Shown here one piece after another: positions 54,914 through 64,000 of a stretch of DNA of 64,000 nucleotides. How positions within the stretch are numbered: position 1 is the stretch's first letter; every line of letters begins with the position of its first letter. A program made the translations under genes and the position numbers. Origin of the DNA: Cyanodermella asteris (taxonomy: Eukaryota; Ascomycota; Lecanoromycetes; Ostropales; Stictidaceae); assembly GCA_900618795.1 (NCBI GenBank), contig UYJD01000012.1:584855-648854 (forward strand). Reading direction: 5' to 3'. Under the pieces are notes generated by a model, which did no database searches, had not been told where the DNA came from, and saw only the letters and a list, made by a program, of their open reading frames with translations.

Positions 54914-54986
54914 GGCGACAATCTAGACGTATGAGCGACGGTTTATGCAGGTATCTGATTTGCAGAGGGCAGGTTCATGCATCATT

Positions 54987-55565
54987 TTAGGTATTCTTGA
55001 TAGCGGGTAGACACGAACTCGAGGTGAAGGAGAGGTCTGCAGACGCCCTATGGGCAAGTGTATAGATATACACCCCTTTCTTTCGGACAACTGCGAGTAT
55101 GAAGACTGGATGACTTACCCGCGCGACTCGCACTTTGCCATCACCTTGCCGTACCTCTACCTTCGAACTTGGAGAGTTTACTTCCCTGTTGGTGCTGGAA
55201 ATTTGTCGTGCTTCGGAGCTCGAGTTGCTCCCGAGGACGACCTTCTCATATTCGGCCTTGGAAACTCCTTGCTTCTTTCCATCGACAACGATATAGTAGG
55301 TCCCCGGATGGAGCGCACTGGGCGGCGTGTCAGTCCTCGTGGTTTCGGAAACGATAGTCTGCTTTCTATCCCCAGCTAGGTGGCTAGCAACGATCTGCCC
55401 ACTGCCCTCTGATGATACCTGGCGCTGCAAGCCACTTTGTTCAGGTTCATACCAGATGTCGGATATGACCACAACATACGACTCCTTGACGCTGCTGGAA
55501 AACCGGCCTGCCCATCTGATATTGCTAAGCGCCGCTGGCTCTATCGTACAGATACGACCGTACAT
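54987..55565 (-). CDS. Unrecognised protein, possibly 5' part of the same gene
   Basis: 192 residues from ATG 55565. Unrecognised. It reads like a real beta-rich domain: MYGRICTIEPAALSNIRWAG, SYVVVISDIWYEPEQSG, LHPGTYYIVVDGKKQGVSKAEYEKVVLG, then a Ser-rich gap and KVRVARVSHPVFILAVVRKKG. After that the sequence turns into atypical residues up to the stop, which suggests the true exon ends near KKG. A GTGTAT donor there and the CTAG acceptor before IVAMRPMQ would join phase 0 to the 54913 ORF and give a protein of about 420 residues. That model is my inference. No signal peptide or membrane segment. It is divergent from ARB1. Confidence 0.42.
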   Translation of the reverse strand: MYGRICTIEPAALSNIRWAGRFSSSVKESYVVVISDIWYEPEQSGLQRQVSSEGSGQIVASHLAGDRKQTIVSETTRTDTPPSALHPGTYYIVVDGKKQGVSKAEYEKVVLGSNSSSEARQISSTNREVNSPSSKVEVRQGDGKVRVARVSHPVFILAVVRKKGVYIYTLAHRASADLSFTSSSCLPAIKNT

Positions 55566-56607
55566 CGTTCCAAATGCCGCAGGTCACTGCAAAAGTCCAA
55601 CATTCTAGGAAATGTACTTCGGAGTCCGGCATCAGTCGATAGCAGGGAGTCGACTGGAGATGTCTGCAGTGCCGGCCTTAATCCAACCGTTGGCGTGATG
55701 CATGGTAATGCTTGCCTTTTCAGGCCTAGCGCTCAGTACACCAAAATGTGGTCGCCCCAGGCGGATGAGCAAAAGTTAGAGCGCAAGTTCTGTGACTGTT
55801 ACATCTGATGCATCTCGATACTCAAGTAGGCCCTATCGTAGGTGCATGAAAGACCTAAGACTGGCGCACTTCATGAGATGCTCCTAGGCTCCGGTGCCTC
55901 GGTCGTGAAAATGAGGCGCATAGAGGTGTTCCCATCTGTACTTGCGCCACGATACTCGATTATCGGCCTTGAGCCAGTCGTGGCGATATCACTTTGGTTG
56001 TCAAACAAGTCCGCGAAGATGTAAACATGTTGGAAAGCTATATACCCATGCTGTATACAGTAATTTCGCTCAAACGAACTGTCCTGACTTCGGGCTCTTG
56101 TCCAATCTACAAAACTGCACAAAGCAATCGCAAAACTGCGTTGATTGCACCTAGTCCAGCATCAATTCCCATGACAGTGACACGGAATTTGATATTAGAT
56201 CAGAATGCCAGCAGAGACGTAGATGTCAGTACCATGGCGGTCTTCAAGACAAGGAAGCGCTGCTGGTAGGGCTGATCGGCGTACGTACGCCAAGCGCCAG
56301 TGAGAAATCTTTATCTGCGGACAGCGCAAGGCCGCCGCGCTGCCACTTTTCTCTCGCTCCTACAAGTGTTTGCCAACTCCGCTCTTTCTGGTGTGTCGTC
56401 TTTTCATACTCAGGAGTTATCCAGTCGCATCCTCCCGTGAAAGACTCTCGGGCGTTGCTCTTCTGACTTGGGGGATCCCTTTGGCTAGGATCATTCTCTA
56501 ACTATCCTCTCACATCCCCCGCCACTTCGGGCGCCCCGCTACAAAAAAAGTTTCCAAAACAAACCCGACCACCATATTCTGCCCTCTCATCCACAACACC
56601 CATCAAA
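55566..56607. other. Divergent intergenic region, unrecognised gene / ARB1
   Basis: 1.04 kb. The last 250 bases before the ARB1 ATG are pyrimidine-rich (CTTTTCTCTCGCTCC), fitting a strong promoter. No gene supported. Confidence 0.5.
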
Positions 56608-58519
56608 ATGGTATCTGCATCTAAGGCTGCCCGTGACGCCAAGAAGGCTGCCGCTGGCAAGGAGCCCAAGAAGACTTCAAAGCTCGCCGAAAAGAGGGCG
56701 GCCAAGGCGGCTGATAATGGCACACTGGAAGATGCCGACGAACTCAGCAGCGAAGAAGCCAAGAAGCAGAAGGAAATCGAGAAATTAGAACAGCAGATGG
56801 ACAAGCATGGTCTGTCCGACCGTGTCACCACTGGTGTTTTGGCTTCCATTCCTTCGTCCCGGGATGTCAAGATCACCTCAGCCTCTCTTGTGTTTCATGG
56901 ACGCGTCCTTGTCACAGATACCACCCTCGAACTGACATACGGCCGACGGTATGGCTTGCTCGGCGAGAACGGGTGCGGAAAATCAACCCTGTTGAAAGCC
57001 ATCGCTGCCAGAGAGTATCCCATCCCCGAACATGTTGATCTCTATCTGCTCAACGAGGGTGCTGCCCCATCAGAACTTGGTGCGCTGGACTGGGTTGTCA
57101 AAGAGGCGGAAAATGACCTGGCAAGACTAGACAAGATGGCAGAAGAGATCTTGGAGAAGAACGGACCTGACGATCCTGTGTTGGAAGAGCTGTATGAGCG
57201 CATGGATCAGATGGACCCCTCCACTTTCCAGACTCGTGCCTCTCTCATTCTGACCGGTCTCGGGTTCAATAAGAAAACCATCCAGAAGAAGACAAAGGAC
57301 ATGTCTGGTGGCTGGCGTATGCGTGTGGCTCTAGCGAAAGCTCTCTTCATCAAGCCGTCCCTGCTTCTCCTCGACGATCCCACTGCGCATTTGGATCTTG
57401 AAGCTTGCGTGTGGCTTGAAGAGTACATGAAGAAGTGGGACCGTACACTTGTCTTGGTTTCTCACTCTATGGACTTTTTGAACGGTGTCTGCACTACCAT
57501 GATCGACATGCGACAGAAAACTCTGCAGTACTACGGTGGTAACTACGACTCGTACATCAAGACACGCTCCGAAAACGAGGTGAACCAGATGAAGGCGTAC
57601 ACCAAGCAGCAGGACGAAATTGCGCATATCAAGAAGTTCATTGCTTCGGCAGGTACATACGCCAATCTTGTCAAGCAGGCAAAGTCGCGCCAAAAGATTC
57701 TCGACAAAATGGAAGCCGATGGGTTCATCAAGCCTGTAGAGACCGACCGCATCTTCAACTTCCGTTTTGCAGATGTTGAGAAGCTTCCGCCTCCTGTTCT
57801 CGCTTTGGACGATGTCACCTTTGCATACTCTGGCAAGCCCGAGGACAACCTGTACGAGAACCTGGACTTTGGTGTCGACATGGACTCGCGTACCGCTCTT
57901 GTTGGACCGAATGGTGTTGGAAAGTCGACTTTGCTGCGTTTGTTTACCGGCAAGTTGTCACCAACCAGCGGTGTGGTCAACAGACACACGCACTTGAAAA
58001 TGGGTCTGTACTCGCAACACAGCGCGGAGCAGCTCGACCTCACCAAGTCTGCGCTTGACTTCGTTCGCGACAAATTCGCAAGCATTTCGCAGGACTACCA
58101 GTACTGGCGACAGCAGCTTGGCAAGTACGGCTTGAGCGGTGAATCACAAACTGCGCTTATGGGCACTCTTTCTCAAGGTCAGCGCAGCAGAGTAGTCTTC
58201 GCTCTTCTGGCTATCGAGAGCCCTAACATGCTGCTGCTCGACGAGCCGACGAACGGTCTCGATATCCCAACAATTGACTCCCTGGCTGATGCGATTAACG
58301 CCTTCAATGGCGGTGTCGTCGTTGTTTCTCACGATTTCCGGTAAGATGCACCTACATAATCATCATTCGAAGCTTTACTAACTTGTTTGTAGACTTCTGG
58401 ACAAGATTGCCAAGGAGATTATGGTGTGCGAGAACAAGACGACTACAAGGTGGGAGGGCTCGATCAGCGAGTACAAGAACCACCTCCGCAAGAAGATGAT
58501 TGCCAACAAGCAAGTCTGA
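56608..58519 (+). CDS. ARB1: ABC-F ATPase Arb1 (ABCF2)
   Basis: Soluble tandem ATPase needed for 40S and 60S ribosome biogenesis and export in yeast. Two exons: 56608-58340 and 58393-58519; intron 58341-58392; 619 residues. A Lys/Ala-rich N-terminal tail (1-70) precedes two nucleotide-binding domains. NBD1: Walker [10 protein letters not shown] at 119-127, signature [15 protein letters not shown] near 232, Walker [16 protein letters not shown]2: Walker [10 protein letters not shown] at 433-441, signature [12 protein letters not shown] near 521, Walker [13 protein letters not shown]. In NBD1 the usual catalytic Glu is Asp257, and Ala replaces Asn of PTNHLD; as far as I recall yeast Arb1 is the same, so this is a lineage feature and not damage. 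The last exon restores the H-loop end (SHDFR-LLDK) and the C-terminus MIANKQV. Confidence 0.95.
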
Positions 58520-59671
58520 ACTTAGAAAGACTGCTTCGTTCGGAAAAGTTCTCATTTCATAATTTTCCTTGTTCACGATGAAGGCATGAGACGCATGATA
58601 CTCATATTTGCCGGGATAATAGGGCTGTAGTAGGCCCTGCCATTCTCATAGAGGCGTCCGGCGCTGCAGGATTACAATATAGAGGTTACGAAAAAATGAA
58701 AATCGAATGCAACGTCGGCGATAGCAGCCTACTGCGTGAATGCGATAGCTTGCACTGAGTTGATCCTAAGATTCTTCACAATCGAAGGGAGCGTTCTGAT
58801 CCAAGTGGGCGATCCTTTCTGTGTATGTCTTCGGTCTGATGTGCGTCGCTACGGCTTTATCTGTACTCGCCTGTCAGCACATGTTCAAAATGAGGAGCTC
58901 GAACAGGAACAAAGTACGCCCTGATCAGTCATTGCCATTACTCTTCAGTGCCAACCAGCACCAAACATAAAAGTTGGGCGGCTGGCAATCGGATTACCAG
59001 AAATCAAATTCCGTGCTCATCACGTAGCACCTCGAAACGAACGAGAGACTACGTACACTGATGTTGAGTGGTACGCTTGCTGTATGGCATAAACAACGTA
59101 TTTGAGGTTGCAAGGCTCCCATAGAACCAAACATTCAGAAGCTTGTGTGGTTGTCTCGGATGTCAGGTCGTCAACGCATCATGGGTAGCCTGCCAGAGAT
59201 GAACCCGGCGGCCCTCGTGATGACGGTTTTATACACCGAGTTGAAGTCACTCTGGACCGTTCTTCCGCTATAACCAGCCATGTAGAGGCATCAAAATGAG
59301 CTGGTCGAATTATTGGTAGAGGTCGGTTGTATTGTGGAGAAAAGGAGAGGAAGCGCGGCACGACCGCGCAAGAAGTTATGAAATTTGGCTCCCCTGCTGA
59401 TGTAAGCCGCGTCGGGAGGTTGGCGTCTTGTTGGCTCGTGCCCCCAGCTTTCACGTCCGATCCGCCTCACGCATCCTTGAGCATCGACAGGTTTAGACGC
59501 ACCTTGCCGAACGCCCTGGGAGTCGATTGTGAGCCTCGGTGGTGGCAGCTGTATATCATACGCGTGAGCCACGGCCACGGTCTTTGGAAGTCATTACTTT
59601 TACTCATTTTTGTATTCGATCATGGCCTTCATCAGTCGAGTCGCGTTCGTCAAAGTACAGCCGCGCTCATA
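58520..59671. other. Intergenic region ARB1 to chromodomain gene
   Basis: 1.15 kb holding the ARB1 3' UTR and the next promoter. A CCACGGCCACGG stretch lies about 100 bases before the next ATG. The frame upstream of that ATG is open but unconvincing. Confidence 0.45.
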
Positions 59672-62600
59672 ATGCCCCCGGGGAAACGAAAGCTTTGTAA
59701 TACCGACGATTCATATACACAGACCGATCATAGAACAATTGCAAAAAGGACCAAGAACAGTGTACTACCGAAAAGGAGAATTAGCCATATCCATTCCGAC
59801 GACGACATCTCAGAGGAAGAAACCTATTTCGCGAGCATCATCGCTTCCCAATCCTGCAGCCAAATTTCCGATAGCAATCCAGATAAGTTCTGGAAAGCGA
59901 AGGCGATCCTTGCGGAGGACGGCGACAAGTACCAGATCGATTGGGAGGACGATCCAAAGACTGGAAGGCCTTTCTGTCCAACCTGGTACGTATATTCATG
60001 AGCAGTCAGTTCCGCACTTGGGGAGGTTTTGCAACCTGCAGCTATGCTCCACGATGTTTCAATGTGCCACTGAAGGTCGGCTTCACATTGTCGTAAGGGA
60101 GGCATATTCGGCTGAACACAACTGCAACGCTCCGTTTCTGGCCTGACGACTTACTTGATCCGGAGAACCTCGCACCACAGATCATCTGCAACTGTCTTTG
60201 AGGTTACGCTGTGAAAGATGTGCACGTAAACTGGCGAGAAATAGTCTACTGCCGCATCAGCAGCCCTTCGCCATACCGAGAGCTCTTTGTTGTCGTCGTT
60301 CTGCTCTGTATCGCACCCGAGTTGTACCAGAAAGTCGTCGCAAGGATAACTCCGGCGTACATTTTGCAAATTTGATTGACTTCTGCTCTCGAGCCTGTGG
60401 CTGATCTTATCAGGGAGCCCAAAGAACTAGCCAACGCTGCGCTTGTCGCCGAGTGGGCAGAGAAAACCCGCCGACCACGAAAGGTACATAAAATCGCATC
60501 TAGCACCACCGCGGCGGGCCATGCTAATAGGGCTCAGAAAAAACAGGTCATAGATTCCTCTAGTCCGTCTTGCCAGTCATCCCCAGCACGGTGCTTCTCT
60601 CCTGACAGTCCACCGCCGGACGATTGTGAACTCAGTACCGGGGTCCAACGCGACCGACGTCAGAGGGCTCTCGAAGGCTCCGAGACCTCCTGCACGCCTC
60701 CCCCTTCAAGCTCTGCGGCCCATTCACCGATACACGGCCAGCTATTTGTGAAATTATCTCAGCGTAGTGACTTCGATCGCGACGCCTATCAGCCATTCTC
60801 CTACCATCCGACGCAGTCTCAAGAGAAAGCCAACGACACGACAGAGCAGTTTGCGACTCTTGTCGATTGTTCTTCGCCATTGCTTGAGTGCCTGCCGCTC
60901 CCTGACCAGGACCCCGGCCTCCAACTCATCGTACCTGATTCGCAAGAGGCCTGCATCCAACTTTCTACGCATTCATCGATTCAATTCAATATGTCAGATT
61001 CAATGCGTGCAAATGGCACCGCTTATGCCGATGCGCCTTCTACACCGGTTCACGCAACCATCCCGTCAGAAGACCGTCTTCTGAACGAGGATGGTGCTGT
61101 GGGTGGCCGATCGCCTTCGATGATACCAGCTCCTCCAGAGTCCAATCCGCCAGTCGGCGACTCGCGACTGGTCGCTGATGACACTCGAGTGACGGAAGAA
61201 GAGCTCGACCTGCCAATGCCCCAAGTGCCGGCCGATATCGAGGATATTGGGACTGCTGCAATCGAGGCAGACATCGCGCCCATTCTCTTGAATAGTCTGG
61301 ACAAGCCCGTTCTGCCAAGTCACGAACATATGGTATCTCTTGCCTTACCAGGCCGTTTAAAGGATGACTATTACAAGACCATTGCCAACAACCCCGACGT
61401 TGTGAGGCGCGTATTCAGAGCCGTGTCGCTGACAGACGACATGAGAAAGGATGCGTTGCACCTGATTGAGCGCCTGAATAATCTCTGTACTCATCCCGAC
61501 CTGAACGACTCCAGCGTCCAGCCACTGCTTGAAAATGAGGCTGATCAACCATTTGCTACCTGGTCGGAGCAAATGAGCGCAAAGTTTGCCTTCATCAAGC
61601 ACTTTCTGAACTACCTCATCGATTTGCCAATTGTCTGCGCAATCGTCTGTCGGCAGGGGCCATTGGTTCGTTTCTTGCAAAGGTTCTTGACCTTCCTCGA
61701 CTTCACGAATACCACAATGGTTGGAAATAGAGCTGAGATCATCAACAGATCTCGGACGCAAAACCCTCATTGTCGCATCGATGTCACGATACTGGCTATT
61801 TCAGATCCAGATCTGGGTGCCCAAATCCGCGCGCCTGCCGACGTCGTCATTGCAGTGGATGATTCTTTCAGGACCCTCAAGCCAACTGTTTTGACAGGTA
61901 CTTCAGGCATTTTGCCTGAGAAACTAGCCCCGGTCTTCCACCCAATCGTCGTAGCGTCTCCGGAGCACATTGCCATCTCGCAGCCGACAAACATCAAGCC
62001 AGCCCATAGCTTGAAAGCGCTCATGCACCTAATTATTCAGACGCGAAAGCAAGTTGGTGAATTGCAGCCTGATGAGTTCAACACTCAATATGCAGCGGAA
62101 GAGTGTGCCTTTTGGTACAAAGGCGGTGCGGATCCGACGTGTAGTACACTATTACCCGTAAAGCCGCTTCACCTCAAAGGCTTGCAGCTCGTTCCCGCAA
62201 GCCAGGAAGCAACCGACGCGCATCTGATGCCTCATTTCACTCAACCAAACGTAGCGCTCTCCCGACCAGGCACGCCAGCATCAGTGCGAAAACGAGTTTT
62301 GGTATGTTCTTACTCTTTGCGCCAATTTCTGCCTTCTATACGTAATCTGACCAAATCAGGATCCAGCGATGGACTTGCCGGACAGCCTTCCGAAGCGACC
62401 ACGTACGAACGGTGCTGGACATGACCTGCATTCATCAATTCTTGCCAAGAACTCAATGCCGTCCACTGCAACGCAGACTCAGAGCCAAAATGCCACCGCA
62501 AGCACTCAAAGCGTTGCGCAAGCTTTGCCCGGCAGCGGCGTTTCTGCCGAGTCGCAGCTTGAGGAGTACGAAAAGATGATCCCGAAAATTGCGGATGTGC

Positions 62601-63346
62601 TTGACAGAACAAAGGAGAAGCTTCGTATCACCCTCAATGAGAGAGATGATATTCAAAAACTGAAGGAACGTGCGGAGAAACAGCTGCAGACCGAGCGTGA
62701 CAACAACGAAAAGCTCAGGACGGAGCGGGAGGAGATCAAGGTTCTGCTCGACCGAGCGAAGAAAGACCTCGCCGATATTGCCGCTCCGACTGGGGACGAG
62801 GGTCAAGACGAGGTGCAAAAGTTGAACGCAATATTGGCCTCCGAGAAACAACGCGTTGCAACCCTCACGGAAGAGCTCGACAGCGCACGGAAAGGCCAGC
62901 TTGCAACGCTCGAGAAGCAAGTCCAAAACCAAAAGGCCGAGCTCGATTTTTTGCGCGCTCAATACCAGGATCGAGACTCGGACCTTGGGCGCTCGATCCA
63001 GGAGTTGGCTGACGAGAAGGAAGAAGGCCGCAAATTGAGGGCTAAGTTGGAAAATCTACGGGCAGCAGAGGAAAATGCAAAGACTCGAGCGAGCAGTGAG
63101 GCTGCAAATGTCAAGTATCTCAAGGCGGAGGTTGCAAGCTTGAAGCAAGCTACACAGAAGAGAGAGCGAGAGAGGGGCAGGGGCATGAATACGAGGAGTG
63201 GTAGCACAGCTCCGAGGTCACCGAGGGTGGCTGGTAGCCCTGCTGGGTCGAGAGTCGTGAGCAGACACGGTAGCCCCGTGAGGCGAGATGGTGTTGCTGG
63301 GCGCAGAGGTAGACAGATGCAGCCTCTGAGCGATAGGCTGGCATAG
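59672..63346 (+). CDS. Chromodomain protein with HDA2/3-like region and coiled coil
   Basis: Probable subunit of a class II (Hda1-type) histone deacetylase complex that reads methylated histone tails; nuclear. Three exons: 59672-59985, 60414-62301 and 62360-63346; introns of 428 and 58 nt; 1,062 residues. Chromodomain at about 70-130: FWKAKAILAEDGDKYQIDWEDD, then across intron 1 PTW-EPKELANAALVAEWAEK. Residues about 140-400 are disordered. About 410-730 resembles the HDA complex subunit 2/3 domain (LALPGRLKDDYYKTIANN, RLNNLCTHPDL, SAKFAFIKHFLNYLIDLP, VRFLQRFLTFLDF). A coiled coil follows at about 797-1000, then a basic tail with SPVRRDG. The domain set recalls CDP-2 of the Neurospora HCHC silencing complex; orthology is not proven. 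The intron 1 splice is supported by rebuilding PTWEPKE. Confidence 0.75.
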
Positions 63347-64000
63347 TGGTCAGATTATATCGATGCTAACAGAAGTGCGAGCGAGTCACGGAGGAAGCAT
63401 GAGAGTCCAAGCATTGACCAGGCGTTCTGAGCAAGTCTCTGTCAGTCGTGGTCTCTATCCAGGTCATCAAGGCCTGCTGGGGTACTTGGGCCATGGACGC
63501 CTGCTATGGGGAGAGGTTCTGCCAGATTAATTCGTTTCCCACATCCTGCAGATCTATCCTCCGCGTTGCATTAGCACGTATTAGACGTGTTTACATATTA
63601 TTGATATCAAATGACATCAGATACGACTGTCACCACCAGAGTCTTCGACTGCTAGGTAGTAGTTCTCACTAATAGAGTGCCATCGTTTGGTCGCCTCGTT
63701 TGGTCGCCTATTACGCACTAGACCAATCCAGAGTTCGAACGCAGGTATATTTCACTGCCAGTCTAGTCTTACGTAGCATCAGATGGACTCATGCTCGTAT
63801 TAATGTGAGTTGAAGTTGTTGCGGGTTGAGATCATGATTATGTAACTCAATTTCTGTGTCCAAGCTCATACCTCGGGCTTCCACGCCAACGACGAGTAGC
63901 TAGTTGGCCAGCCGGCAATCACCATTAATTGACGCACTATCCCGCTCCACGAGGACCTCCACCTAGCGTGTGTCTTGAGAGAGTTCTAACTCCTGTCCGG
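63347..64000. other. Window end, no gene seen
   Basis: 654 bases downstream of the chromodomain gene. A short direct repeat TTTGGTCGCCT occurs twice near 63686-63709. No ORF with family resemblance. Confidence 0.5.

Noticed and set aside
54201-54926. Plus-strand ORF of 241 codons opposite the 54197-54913 ORF
   Set aside because: Composition is Ser/Arg/Cys-rich without folded blocks; the minus strand reads more like a protein.
63725-63745. tRNA-like GAGTTCGAAC element
   Set aside because: No matching acceptor stem, D arm or anticodon arm around it.

Overview
The window looks like nuclear DNA of a filamentous ascomycete (Pezizomycotina, perhaps a dothideomycete; the lower rank is a guess). 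The evidence is dense protein genes on both strands, short GT-AG introns mostly of 47-128 nt, and typical ascomycete products: HAM-2/Far11, HypA/Trs120, an LGD1-type L-galactonate dehydratase, a DUF4048 protein, a secreted GH5 exo-beta-1,3-glucanase and a Kre9/Knh1-like wall protein. I worked out exon structures by hand, using reading-frame continuity and family motifs. No tRNA, rRNA or CRISPR array was recognised.

Layout. 0-14.8 kb: 3' end of RAD4/XPC, a secreted alkaline phosphatase, mitoribosomal protein bS21m, a WD40-inositol-5-phosphatase fusion, a CHY-zinc-finger Hot13-like protein, the ArfGAP GLO3 and TIM21. 14.8-23.2 kb: L-galactonate dehydratase (D-galacturonate catabolism), DDI1, an RBM25/Snu71-type splicing factor and a GPI-anchored Kre9-like protein. 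24-25.5 kb: a decayed or misassembled ankyrin-repeat gene containing a 464-nt assembly gap. 26-42.7 kb: SAP30, the STRIPAK subunit HAM-2/Far11, TRAPPII subunit Trs120, the MTQ1 glutamine methyltransferase, an LAT-family amino-acid permease, a DUF4048 protein and the bHLH factor CBF1. 42.7-50.6 kb: two unusually long gene-poor stretches flanking a GH5 glucanase; the second holds a 254-bp MITE. 50.6-64 kb: actin (six coding exons), FES1, two unrecognised ORFs, the ABC-F ATPase ARB1, and a chromodomain protein with an HDA2/3-like region and a long coiled coil.

Most genes are unrelated housekeeping genes, so this is ordinary core chromosome rather than a gene cluster. Shared themes are trafficking (GLO3, Trs120, inositol phosphatase), mitochondria (bS21m, TIM21, MTQ1, Hot13-like) and chromatin/transcription (SAP30, CBF1, chromodomain-HDA2/3). 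The observations most worth a second look are the chromodomain/HDA2-3 gene with its 428-nt intron, Pho4-type E-boxes upstream of the alkaline phosphatase, Cbf1-type TCACGTGA sites near CBF1 and the permease, the MITE, the broken ankyrin gene, and the unrecognised ORF pair at 54.2-55.6 kb.
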